Part shown: positions 8,540 to 16,701 of the stretch, piece after piece
How positions within the stretch are numbered: position 1 is the first letter of the stretch
Layout: the number at the start of each line of letters is the position of its first letter
Origin: Christiangramia lutea
Lineage (GTDB): Bacteria; Bacteroidota; Bacteroidia; Flavobacteriales; Flavobacteriaceae
Reading direction: 5' to 3'
NCBI RefSeq assembly: GCF_022489035.1
Contig: NZ_JAKVTV010000002.1
Coordinates: 372,001-436,000, forward strand
Length of the DNA: 64,000 nucleotides
Notes under the pieces: generated by a model
The model's input: the letters and a program-made list of their open reading frames with translations, nothing else
The model's database searches: none
What the model was told of the DNA's origin: nothing
Made by a program: the position numbers and the translations under genes

Positions 8540-9387
8540 AAACTATAAAAGTTGGCGGAGTTCCGGAACATTTCAATTTACCATGGCATCTATGCATTGA
8601 AAATGGAAAATTTGAAAAGGAAGATGTAAAGGTAGAATGGAAAGAATTTCCTGAAGGAACAGGTGCGATGTGTAAATCCTTGCGATCAGGAGAAATAGAT
8701 GCTGCCGTGATTCTTACCGAAGGAATTATTCGGGATATAATTAATGGTAATCCAAGTAGAATTATCCAGGAATATATTGGAAGTCCCCTAATTTGGGGAA
8801 TTCACGTAGATGCAAGATCTCACTACAATAATTTACAGGATCTGGAAGGCACTAAAGCTGCGATAAGCAGAATGGGAAGTGGTTCCCACCTTATGGCATA
8901 TGTGAACGCCCAGTATAGAAATTGGGATATCAAGGATCTGCAGTTTGAAATAATCAATAATCTCGAAGGGGCTATTAAAGCTTTAAGGCAAGATGAGGCA
9001 CAGTATTTTATGTGGGAGCATTTCACCACAAAGCCACTGGTTGATAATAATACCTTCAGGTTAATTGCAGACTGCCCTACTCCATGGCCGTGCTTCGTAA
9101 TTGCAGCCTCGGAAAAATGCCTGGAAACAAAATCTGATGCACTTCAAACTATGCTTCACGTTCTTAACGCGGAAACCAGAGACTTTAAATTAAAGAAGAA
9201 TATAGATATCCAATTATCAGAAAGATACGGGCAAAAGCTTGAAGACATAAGGAAATGGCTTGACCTAACCCGCTGGAGCCAGGAACAAATTAGTAATGAA
9301 GATTTGGAAAGTGCTCAAAATACCCTGGCTACCCTAAATCTAATTGAAGAAAAAATAGATATTTCAAAGCTCACCAGTAATCTATAG
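8536..9387 (+). CDS. Cytosolic substrate-binding-like protein (PBP2 fold, Ca3427-like)
   Basis: This 283-residue protein looks like a type-2 periplasmic binding protein of the NMT1/ThiY-like group. It has IKVGGVPEHFNLPWHLC at the start, EFPEGTGAMCKSLRSGEIDAAVI near residue 40 and a hinge segment at DLEGTKAAISRMGSGSHL. It has no signal peptide, lipobox or membrane segment, so unlike true ABC transport receptors it should stay in the cytosol. This resembles the Ca3427-like PBP2 subfamily that also occurs in fungi. The ligand is unknown. It overlaps the ppk1 stop by four bases and must be translationally coupled to it. A sensor or enzyme role is more likely than transport, but this is inference. 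Confidence 0.7.
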   Translation: MKTIKVGGVPEHFNLPWHLCIENGKFEKEDVKVEWKEFPEGTGAMCKSLRSGEIDAAVILTEGIIRDIINGNPSRIIQEYIGSPLIWGIHVDARSHYNNLQDLEGTKAAISRMGSGSHLMAYVNAQYRNWDIKDLQFEIINNLEGAIKALRQDEAQYFMWEHFTTKPLVDNNTFRLIADCPTPWPCFVIAASEKCLETKSDALQTMLHVLNAETRDFKLKKNIDIQLSERYGQKLEDIRKWLDLTRWSQEQISNEDLESAQNTLATLNLIEEKIDISKLTSNL

Positions 9388-9417
9388 CAGTATAGTTAGC
9401 TGAATTTTAGGCAGTTT

Positions 9418-9435
9418 AACCTTTCTAATAAGGTT
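9418..9435 (+). terminator. Weak candidate terminator after the ppk1 operon
   Basis: AACCTT (9418-9423) pairs with AAGGTT (9430-9435) around a 6-base loop, about 30 bases after the stop codon. The stem is only 6 bp and the T-tract is short, so function is doubtful. Confidence 0.3.
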
Positions 9436-9452
9436 TAGGCCGCATTTGTTCG

Positions 9453-9506
9453 TATATTTGTTACTGCTCTAAAAATCAGCATTATAATCTTACCTATTTA
9501 CCTTTG
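9453..9506 (+). promoter_or_regulatory. Two exact -7 boxes upstream of the 549-residue secreted protein
   Basis: TATATTTG (9453-9460) and TACCTTTG (9499-9506) both match TAnnTTTG exactly in the 204-base gap before the ATG at 9592. Neither has a convincing -33 TTG. Either would leave a long leader of 80-130 bases. Confidence 0.4.
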
Positions 9507-9591
9507 TGGTAATCCCCCCGCATTTTAATTTATCCAGGACGTTTCAGTTAATTACTGATCATTCAATTCTGGTGTTCAAAAGTCGAGGAAG

Positions 9592-11241
9592 ATGAAAGTG
9601 AGATTAATAATTTTGAGCATCTTATTTGGTCTGATAAGCAATTCTGCAGAAAGCCAGATCTTAAAGAAACTCAAGAAAAAGGTTGAAGAAACCACTGAAA
9701 AAGTACTGCTTAAAAAAACTGAAGAACAAACCGAAAAAACGGTTGAAAGTGCATTCGACACCGTATTGAATCCTAATTCTGGCAATACTTCTAAAGACCA
9801 AAATAAATCAGGAAAAAGTTCCAACGATGCAAAGTTGATCAATACGGAAGCAAAAAGAGCATTTTATACATCAGATGTTATTGTAAGAACTTCAGACAAT
9901 GAAGGAAAAGGAAGTGAATACTATTTCGACAGTGACGAGATTGCTGCCCGTGGAGAGGCTCCTAACGCCGAAAAATCAATTTTTATAGACAGTGAAGGTT
10001 TTCAATACGGGTATAACAAAGGTGAAGGTAGATGGGAAAAAACCGGGATTATGCGTACCGACGGAATGTCTTTTATGATGCCTGCAATGTCCATGGGAAT
10101 CTTAAAACTTCCCGTGGAACCCACCATGGATGCCGCTGAAAAACTGAAACAGCAGGGATTGAATATGAATACTTTTCAGATCGTGGAATGGGCTTTTATC
10201 TATAAACCAGAACATTTTAGAAATGGCCAATATGAAGAAACCACTGCTCCATGTCCCGGCGGTGGCTCCTGCCCAAAATTTATTTATACAGACCCTGAAA
10301 ATAAAGGTTCCTGGGTGGTTTTTGATAGCCAGGGCCGTTTATCTGAAATCTATGCAAAGGTAGACAACCAGCAGGCTAAGGGTGAGGGCTCTTATAAATT
10401 CTTTTATGAACCGGTGTCGGTAAGTATTCCAAATGCGGTGGAAGTTAAAATGCCATTTCAGGATCTCTTCCTAAGTGGAATGGACACAGATCCTGGAGGA
10501 AATAATAGCACGGAGGTGAACAAAAGTGGCAATAATACGCCAAGTACTAGCACCTCCGGAAATGTTACTCAAAATTCAATGAGTTCAACGGCTGGTAAAG
10601 GTGGCCTTAATGAAGGGGATTTACCGGCAACCTATGAATTTGACTGGCAATACCACCTGAAAATGGATATGCCGAATCAGAAAAATGATCCACTTGATCT
10701 GGTTATGCTTCTGAAAGAAAATACCAACTATCAGGGGATCAAGATGAAAATTCAAGGCACAGGCGAAGCAACCATGGTCTTCGATTTAAAGATGAATGCT
10801 TTGGTTATGTTCATGCAATCTGGCGACGGTAAGTTTTTCCAGATACATTCAATGGATAATACAAAGAATATAGATGATATTCCTGAAATGCAAATAAGGA
10901 ATCTTCCAGATAAGACCGTAATTGGATTCAAAAGCAAGGGCGTAGAAATTGAAAACGATGATTATATCGCACAAGTTTATCATACCACTGAAGCACCTAT
11001 TAAAACGAGTGGTCTGTTTAATTTTTCAGAACCCATGGATAAGAAAATTCCCAACATAGATACAGCGCTGATAAAACGATTTTCAGATGGCCTGGTAACT
11101 GAGATGCATTATACCGATAAAAAAGATTCTAAAAATAAGGTCAGTTTAACGGCACAATCCCTGAACCAGGTAAAAACTTCCATAAAAACCGGGAATTACC
11201 AGAACCTGAGTTTTATGGGGCAGTTAAAACCTAAAAATTGA
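9592..11241 (+). CDS. Secreted two-lobe protein of unknown function
   Basis: This 549-residue protein has a Sec signal peptide (about 1-22, ending SAESQ). A Lys/Glu/Thr-rich amphipathic stretch (24-60) follows, probably helical. Residues about 80-298 form one lobe containing a CPGGGSCPK motif whose two cysteines could form a disulfide. A Ser/Thr/Asn/Gly linker (about 300-343) leads to a second beta-rich lobe (345-549) that starts YEFDWQYHLKMDM, resembling DUF4412-type secreted proteins. I do not recognise a named family with confidence. It stands alone between ppk1 and an outer-membrane protein gene, with its own promoter and terminator. Confidence 0.6.
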   Translation: MKVRLIILSILFGLISNSAESQILKKLKKKVEETTEKVLLKKTEEQTEKTVESAFDTVLNPNSGNTSKDQNKSGKSSNDAKLINTEAKRAFYTSDVIVRTSDNEGKGSEYYFDSDEIAARGEAPNAEKSIFIDSEGFQYGYNKGEGRWEKTGIMRTDGMSFMMPAMSMGILKLPVEPTMDAAEKLKQQGLNMNTFQIVEWAFIYKPEHFRNGQYEETTAPCPGGGSCPKFIYTDPENKGSWVVFDSQGRLSEIYAKVDNQQAKGEGSYKFFYEPVSVSIPNAVEVKMPFQDLFLSGMDTDPGGNNSTEVNKSGNNTPSTSTSGNVTQNSMSSTAGKGGLNEGDLPATYEFDWQYHLKMDMPNQKNDPLDLVMLLKENTNYQGIKMKIQGTGEATMVFDLKMNALVMFMQSGDGKFFQIHSMDNTKNIDDIPEMQIRNLPDKTVIGFKSKGVEIENDDYIAQVYHTTEAPIKTSGLFNFSEPMDKKIPNIDTALIKRFSDGLVTEMHYTDKKDSKNKVSLTAQSLNQVKTSIKTGNYQNLSFMGQLKPKN

Positions 11242-11311
11242 AACATAAAATAATAGAATATGGTCTAGCATTTGAAAACTAGTTTTTCATTGGAGAGTCA
11301 GCAACTATAAG

Positions 11312-11331
11312 TATTCTAGACTATTAGAATA
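11312..11331. repeat. AT-rich inverted repeat
   Basis: TATTCTA (11312-11318) and TAGAATA (11325-11331) form a 7-base dyad just upstream of the terminator at 11349. Its role is unknown and it may be chance. Confidence 0.25.
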
Positions 11332-11348
11332 AATAATAACTGATTTTA

Positions 11349-11373
11349 AAAGGCTGGATCTATTCCAGCCTTT
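11349..11373 (+). terminator. Intrinsic terminator of the 549-residue protein gene
   Basis: AAAGGCTGGA (11349-11358) pairs perfectly with TCCAGCCTTT (11364-11373), a 10-bp GC-containing stem with a 5-base loop. It lies about 110 bases after the stop codon and 85 before the next gene. Confidence 0.8.
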
Positions 11374-11425
11374 ATAATTTTATTACCATTCTTCAAACAC
11401 ATGGTAGAATTATAAAAAAAAGTTC

Positions 11426-11433
11426 TACTTTCG
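11426..11433 (+). promoter_or_regulatory. Candidate -7 box of the OM barrel gene
   Basis: TACTTTCG matches TAnnTTTG with one mismatch, 25 bases before the ATG at 11458. Confidence 0.35.
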
Positions 11434-11457
11434 ATTTCAATAAATCTAACCCAATAC

Positions 11458-12039
11458 ATGAAAAATCTATTTATAGCAGTTTTTCTGCTAGCGACTACTG
11501 CTGTGTCCTATGCACAGGAAGAGAAAGAATCAACGTCTAATCAGGAAGAAGTAGAAAAACGAGATATTACTCAAAATGAGCTAAGCATTAACGCATTTAA
11601 CCTCGTAGCCTTTGGTATTATTGAAATAACCTATGAAAGGGTAATAAATGAAAACTCTACCTGGGCACTGGAAGGTTTTTTCCATCCTAGTAAAGACGAT
11701 TATTTAGATGAGGCTTATTACAAAAATTTATCCCTAACCGGTAAATACAAACATTTCTTCAGTTCTAAATATGCACGAGGATTTTATGTAAATGCCTTTG
11801 GAATGATCTCCAGCGGCGAGTATGAAACAGATTATTACTACAGTGATATATCTGAAGAGTATATTTATGAAACCGAGGATTATACCGATTTTGCCTTAGG
11901 CTTTGGTCTTGGCGGTAAGTTCGTTTCCCAGGGCGGTTTTATGCTGGATCTAAACGCCGGAATAGGTAGAAACCTACTAAGTGAAAATTCACCAACAGTG
12001 GTAGGCCAGTTCATGGTAAATCTTGGTTTTCGTTTCTAG
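11458..12039 (+). CDS. Small outer-membrane beta-barrel protein
   Basis: This 193-residue protein has a signal peptide (1-20, ending SYAQ) and a charged linker rich in Glu and Lys (21-40). It then shows alternating strands typical of an 8-stranded OmpW/OmpX-like barrel: NELSINAFNLVAFGIIEITYERV, a Tyr/Asp/Glu-rich loop at about 123-145 and a final strand ending VNLGFRF. The terminal Phe fits the BAM signal. Flavobacterial homologues are called DUF3575 or outer membrane beta-barrel proteins. The function is unknown. Its stop codon abuts the stop codon of ung on the other strand. Confidence 0.65.
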   Translation: MKNLFIAVFLLATTAVSYAQEEKESTSNQEEVEKRDITQNELSINAFNLVAFGIIEITYERVINENSTWALEGFFHPSKDDYLDEAYYKNLSLTGKYKHFFSSKYARGFYVNAFGMISSGEYETDYYYSDISEEYIYETEDYTDFALGFGLGGKFVSQGGFMLDLNAGIGRNLLSENSPTVVGQFMVNLGFRF

Positions 12040-12705
12040 TTACCAGTCTATTTGTTTTTTACCTTTGGACACGAGGTAATCGTTCGCCTTGCTAAAATGA
12101 CTATTACCAAACCAGTATCCGCGATTGGCACTCAATGGGGAAGGATGACCACTGGTTAAAATAAGATGTTTTGAGGCATCGATCAATTTTGCTTTTTTCT
12201 TGGCATAGCCTCCCCAAAGCATAAAGACGACATTCTCTTTTTTTTCAGAGATAAGTTTTATCACCTGGTCGGTAAATTTCTCCCATCCTTTGTTTTGGTG
12301 AGATCCGGCCTGGTGAGCTCTTACCGTTAAAGTTGCATTTAAAAGCAATACACCCTGATCTGCCCATCTTTCCAGGTTCCCGGTTGAAGGTAATGGTTTA
12401 CCAAGATCGTTCTGAATCTCTTTGAAAATATTGATAAGCGAAGGAGGAAAAGTTATACCATCCCTTACCGAAAAACATAACCCGTTAGCCTGATCGATCC
12501 CATGATATGGATCCTGCCCCAGGATAACCACCCTGGTATCCTGGAAGACAGAATGATCGAATGCAGCAAATATTTCGGAGCCTGGCGGGAAACATTTATG
12601 TTCAGAATATTCCTGTTTTACGAAGCCAATGAGCTCTTTAAAATAATCTTTTTCAAATTCGGTATCCAGTTCACTTTTCCAGCTGGGGTGTATTCTTACG
12701 TTCAT
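12040..12705 (-). CDS. ung: Uracil-DNA glycosylase
   Basis: This 221-residue family-1 UDG is the usual length. The water-activating motif GQDPYHG is at 63-69 (D65), the uracil-specificity segment LLLNATLTVR at 120-129, and the minor-groove loop HPSPLS at 187-192 with the catalytic His187. It removes uracil from DNA for base-excision repair in the cytosol. Its start at 12705 lies only 47 bases from the mutS2-like gene on the opposite strand, and both have exact -7 boxes in that gap. The protein shows no oddities. Confidence 0.97.
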   Translation of the reverse strand: MNVRIHPSWKSELDTEFEKDYFKELIGFVKQEYSEHKCFPPGSEIFAAFDHSVFQDTRVVILGQDPYHGIDQANGLCFSVRDGITFPPSLINIFKEIQNDLGKPLPSTGNLERWADQGVLLLNATLTVRAHQAGSHQNKGWEKFTDQVIKLISEKKENVVFMLWGGYAKKKAKLIDASKHLILTSGHPSPLSANRGYWFGNSHFSKANDYLVSKGKKQIDW

Positions 12706-12715
12706 TAGAATTAAG

Positions 12716-12739
12716 TAACTTTGTAACGCCTCAAAAGTA
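12716..12739. promoter_or_regulatory. Divergent overlapping promoters of ung and the mutS2-like gene
   Basis: TAACTTTG (12716-12723, plus strand) serves the mutS2-like gene. TACTTTTG on the minus strand (12739-12732) serves ung. Both match TAnnTTTG exactly within a 47-base gap, so the two polymerase footprints must overlap. Confidence 0.55.
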
Positions 12740-12752
12740 GGGAAAAATTAAT

Positions 12753-14936
12753 ATGATAAAAATAAGTTCCAGGAGTCTTGAAGATCTTGAATTTCCGGTA
12801 GTATGTGAGCAGATTAGTGAATTGTGCATTACCGGTCTGGGAAAAGAAAAAGCTCTCAATATCCAACCTTATCCTAATTATAAAAAAACGGTTTTCGGAC
12901 TCGATCAAACCAACGAATATTTTAATTCCAAAACTCAGGACCAGCCAATACCAAATCATGGTTTTGATTCGATACAAGCCGAGATCAAATTACTTGGTAT
13001 AGAGGGTTCTCTTTTAGAAATTGGTGGTTTTAGAAAGATCTCTTCCATTACCGAGACGGTAAACACGCACCTGAAATATTTCAGAAAATATTCAGAAGCC
13101 TACCCGGCGCTTTCTGAAACAGTTTCGCACCTGGAATTCGATACCAGCCTTACTGAAAAGATCAACGGTATCATAGACCGTTTTGGCGAGATGAAAGATG
13201 ACGCTTCTCCCCTTCTCCAAAACCTGAGACGCTCAATCAATTCCGTAAGAGGAAAGATTAACTCAAGTTTTAACTCTGCACTTTCGTCATACAATTCATC
13301 TGGATACCTGGACGAGATAAAAGAGAGTGTGGTTGAAAATGTTCGTGTACTTGCAGTGAAAGCCATGTATAGGCGGAAAGTAAAAGGAGGGATTATGGGT
13401 AACTCCAAGACCGGAAGCATTGTATATATACAACCCGAGGCTACTTTTCAGTACACCAGGGAGCTCAACAACCTGGAGTATGAAGAGAAAGAAGAGGTAA
13501 AAAGAATTTTAAAAGAGCTCACCGAACTCACCAGGCCTTATCGTGAGATCCTGATAGATTATCAGCATTTATTGAGTGATATCGATGTTATCTCTGCAAA
13601 ATCTAAATATGCTGAAAAGATCAATGGAGTTCTTCCCAAGATAACAAAGGAGCGAGAGCTGCATTTACAGGAAGCGTATCATCCCTTGCTCTATCTTAAT
13701 AATAAGAAAAAAGGAGAAAAAACCTTTCCGCAGAGCATAGAGTTAATGCCAGACAATAGGATCATGGTTATCTCTGGTCCAAATGCCGGAGGTAAGAGTA
13801 TTACCTTGAAAACGGTTGGCCTCCTTCAGGTAATGATACAAAGTGGAATTCTTATCCCTGTGCATGAATACAGCCGAATGTGCCTTTTCAAAAAAGTTCT
13901 GACCGATATTGGAGATAACCAGTCTATTGAAAATCATTTGAGCACCTATAGCTACAGGTTAAAGAACATGAACTATTTTCTTAGGAAATGTGATGATAAA
14001 ACCCTTTTTCTTATAGATGAATTCGGAACAGGAAGTGATCCTGAACTTGGTGGAGCCCTGGCCGAAACTTTCCTGGAGGTTTTCTATGAAAAAGGTTCCT
14101 ACGGAATTTTAACCACCCATTACGCTAATCTTAAAAAACTGGCGAACGAATTGCCAGATATGAGCAATGCGAATATGATGTTCGACAACAGAACTCTTGA
14201 GCCGGTTTATAAACTTCAGGTAGGTGAAGCAGGTAGTTCTTTTACCTTTGAAGTAGCCCAGAAAAATGGTATTCCCTACAGCCTAATCAACCGATCTAAA
14301 AAGAAGGTGGAAAAAGGAAAAATTCGGTTCGATAGAAGTATCGCCAAACTGCAGAAGGAAAGATCGGTTCTTAGAAAAACGACAGATTCTTTAAAGTCTA
14401 AAGAAGAGAAAGCCGCGGCCCAGCAGGAAAAACTGGAAGAGATCAACTCAAGGATCCAGCAAAAACTTGAAAATTATCAGGAGCTTTATGATTCAAATCA
14501 AAGATTGATTTATCTCGGTCAGAAGGTGAACGATATGAGCGAGAAATATTTCAGTAATAAGAAGAAAAAGGAACTTATTGGGGAATTCCTTAAAATGGTT
14601 GAGATCGAAAATTCCAAAAGGAAAAAAGAGGATATCAAACAGCAGAAGGCTAAAAAAGCCCAGGAGCGCAAACTGAAACAGGAAGTTCAGAAAAAGATCA
14701 AACCTATCCGGGAAAAGAAAAAAGCTGAGAAAAAGAAGGAAGCTGAAATTCAAAAGAAAGAAGCGAACAAACCAAAGGCAAAATTGAAAGTTGGAGACAG
14801 GGTTCGTCTCGAAGACAGTAAATCGGTTGGATCTATAGATACTATTGAAAAAGGAAAAGCGATCGTGAATTATGGAATGTTCACTACTTCCGTATCTTTA
14901 GACCAGCTGGAACTGGTTCAGGCGGCCAAAAAATAA
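12753..14936 (+). CDS. MutS2-like DNA repair ATPase without Smr domain
   Basis: This 727-residue protein has the MutS lever/clamp region (about 1-320), Walker A SGPNAGGKS (341-349) and Walker B LFLIDEFGTGSDP (about 419-431). It lacks the N-terminal mismatch-recognition domain of MutS1, which points to MutS2. After residue ~500 comes a long Lys/Glu-rich coiled coil. The end (about 660-727) is a KOW-like beta segment, KVGDRVRLEDSKSVGSID, where canonical MutS2 carries a C-terminal Smr nuclease; no Smr HGxG-type motif is visible. The role could be recombination suppression or ribosome rescue as in other MutS2. Divergent from ung. Confidence 0.85.
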   Translation: MIKISSRSLEDLEFPVVCEQISELCITGLGKEKALNIQPYPNYKKTVFGLDQTNEYFNSKTQDQPIPNHGFDSIQAEIKLLGIEGSLLEIGGFRKISSITETVNTHLKYFRKYSEAYPALSETVSHLEFDTSLTEKINGIIDRFGEMKDDASPLLQNLRRSINSVRGKINSSFNSALSSYNSSGYLDEIKESVVENVRVLAVKAMYRRKVKGGIMGNSKTGSIVYIQPEATFQYTRELNNLEYEEKEEVKRILKELTELTRPYREILIDYQHLLSDIDVISAKSKYAEKINGVLPKITKERELHLQEAYHPLLYLNNKKKGEKTFPQSIELMPDNRIMVISGPNAGGKSITLKTVGLLQVMIQSGILIPVHEYSRMCLFKKVLTDIGDNQSIENHLSTYSYRLKNMNYFLRKCDDKTLFLIDEFGTGSDPELGGALAETFLEVFYEKGSYGILTTHYANLKKLANELPDMSNANMMFDNRTLEPVYKLQVGEAGSSFTFEVAQKNGIPYSLINRSKKKVEKGKIRFDRSIAKLQKERSVLRKTTDSLKSKEEKAAAQQEKLEEINSRIQQKLENYQELYDSNQRLIYLGQKVNDMSEKYFSNKKKKELIGEFLKMVEIENSKRKKEDIKQQKAKKAQERKLKQEVQKKIKPIREKKKAEKKKEAEIQKKEANKPKAKLKVGDRVRLEDSKSVGSIDTIEKGKAIVNYGMFTTSVSLDQLELVQAAKK

Positions 14937-14940
14937 GTCT

Positions 14941-15357
14941 ATGAATAAATTACCCGAAAATAAAAAGATCATTCTATTCGATGGGGTTTGTAACCTCTGT
15001 GATGGAGCGGTTCAATTCATCATAAAGCATGATAAAAAGGATGTATTCAGGTATGCCTCCCTGCAAAGTGAAATTGGTAAAAAACTGGTTGCTGAACGTG
15101 GAATAGATCCTGAAGAGATAGATTCCATTATGCTCATTGAACCAGGGGTTGCTTACTATAGAAAATCTACTGCAGCACTTGAGATCGCCAGGGATCTTTC
15201 AGGAGGTTATTCGCTATTAAAGAATTTTATATTTATACCTGAAATAATGCGTGACGGAGTCTACGATTTTATAGCAAATAACCGTTATAGATGGTTCGGG
15301 AAAAAGGAACAATGCATGATCCCAACTCCCGAACTAAAAGCTAAATTTCTGGATTAA
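14941..15357 (+). CDS. DCC-family thiol-disulfide oxidoreductase (DUF393)
   Basis: This 138-residue protein begins with IILFDGVCNLCDGAVQFI, the DxxCxxC hallmark of the DCC family (C17 and C20). The FRYASLQS motif follows near residue 37. The fold is thioredoxin-like and the protein is probably cytosolic, as no signal peptide is seen. The specific partner is unknown. It starts 4 bases after the mutS2-like stop codon and is likely in the same transcript. It overlaps the convergent symporter gene by four bases at the 3' end. Confidence 0.85.
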   Translation: MNKLPENKKIILFDGVCNLCDGAVQFIIKHDKKDVFRYASLQSEIGKKLVAERGIDPEEIDSIMLIEPGVAYYRKSTAALEIARDLSGGYSLLKNFIFIPEIMRDGVYDFIANNRYRWFGKKEQCMIPTPELKAKFLD

Positions 15358-16682
15358 ACGTTTTCTGAAACAACTTCTGTTTCCGGGTGATAATCGTCGT
15401 CCCAATCCTTTACATTTGGAGGTCCCATCATGTCGACAGATTTTGCTACCATTAGAGAAACGGCTGCATCTCCGGTTACATTCACAACCGTTCTACACAT
15501 ATCAAGAGGTCTATCTACGGCAAATATCAGGGCCAGACCAGCTTCGGGAATTCCCGCCTGCGCCAGTACAATAACCAGCATTACCATTCCTGCTCCTGGA
15601 ACAGCAGCAGAACCAATTGAGGCAAGAGTTGCCGTAGCGATAATACCCAACTGAGTACCTAAAGTAAGGTCCATTCCAAATGCCTGGGCGATAAATATCG
15701 CTGCCACGGCCTGGTAAAGACTGGTTCCGTCCATGTTAATGGTAGCCCCAATAGGAAGTACAAAACTGGTTACTTCCTTATGAACTCCCATATGCTCCTC
15801 TACTCTTTCCATGGTTACAGGAAGAGTAGCTGCACTGGAACTTGTTGAAAATGCTAATAACTGGGCCGGAGATATTCCATTAATAAAGAAGGATGGTTTG
15901 TTTTTAGTAAATATCCATACTAAAAGGATATACACTCCAATCATTAAAGCAAGACCAATTAAAACAGTTAAAGCATACATGGCAAGTGCTGCAAACAGAT
16001 CGGTACTTGGTGATTCAACAACTAAGGCAGCAAGTAATGCAAAAACACCATAAGGAGCTGCAAGCATAATTAGATCGATCATTTTCAGGATCACCTCGTT
16101 AAAACCATCGAAGAAATCCTTAACTGGCTTGGCTGTTTTTTCAGGAATAAGAATGAGTCCTATTCCGAAGAAAATGGCGAAAAAGATTACCTGAAGCATA
16201 TTGGCGTTATCCCCGGCAGCTCCAATAATATTGCTTGGCACAAGATCTTCCAGGGCTTGTAATGGACCTGCATCTTTTTGTTTTTGTGCATCAGAAATTC
16301 TTACGGAGGCATCACCTTCATAACTCGCGATAAGGTCTGTCCGGGTTTCTTCAGAAATTGTTCTACCAGGTCCAATCAGATTTACCATGAGTAAACCAAT
16401 GGTTACAGCGATCACGGTTGTCACAATATAGGTGGCGATAGTCCTAGTTCCCATTTTGGAAAGTTTGGAGATATCTTTAAGATCTGAGATCCCTTTAATT
16501 AGTGAAGCAAGGATCAAAGGCACTGCAATTAATTTCAGGGCGTTTATAAAAATGTTCCCGAAAGGCTTTATCCAATCGCTCACAAATTCGGCTCCCCAGC
16601 TAAAATTAGTCAGGATTAGGGCAAAAAGCACCCCTGCTACCATTCCTAATAAGATCTGCCAATGCAGTGCTAATTTTTTCAT
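15354..16682 (-). CDS. Dicarboxylate/amino acid:cation symporter (DAACS, SLC1 family)
   Basis: This 442-residue integral membrane protein has about eight hydrophobic segments. The family's serine-rich re-entrant loop (STSSSAATLPVTM, near residue 280) and the NMDGT cation-site motif (near 312) are present. It takes up glutamate, aspartate or C4-dicarboxylates with Na+ or H+; the substrate is not resolvable by eye. An extra hydrophilic loop (about 115-150, with EETRTDLIASYEGDAS) lies between early helices. It starts 19 bases after the aroC stop on the same strand, so the two probably share a transcript. Confidence 0.92.
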   Translation of the reverse strand: MKKLALHWQILLGMVAGVLFALILTNFSWGAEFVSDWIKPFGNIFINALKLIAVPLILASLIKGISDLKDISKLSKMGTRTIATYIVTTVIAVTIGLLMVNLIGPGRTISEETRTDLIASYEGDASVRISDAQKQKDAGPLQALEDLVPSNIIGAAGDNANMLQVIFFAIFFGIGLILIPEKTAKPVKDFFDGFNEVILKMIDLIMLAAPYGVFALLAALVVESPSTDLFAALAMYALTVLIGLALMIGVYILLVWIFTKNKPSFFINGISPAQLLAFSTSSSAATLPVTMERVEEHMGVHKEVTSFVLPIGATINMDGTSLYQAVAAIFIAQAFGMDLTLGTQLGIIATATLASIGSAAVPGAGMVMLVIVLAQAGIPEAGLALIFAVDRPLDMCRTVVNVTGDAAVSLMVAKSVDMMGPPNVKDWDDDYHPETEVVSENV

Positions 16683-16701
16683 GTGCTAATATTTCTAAAA
16701 T

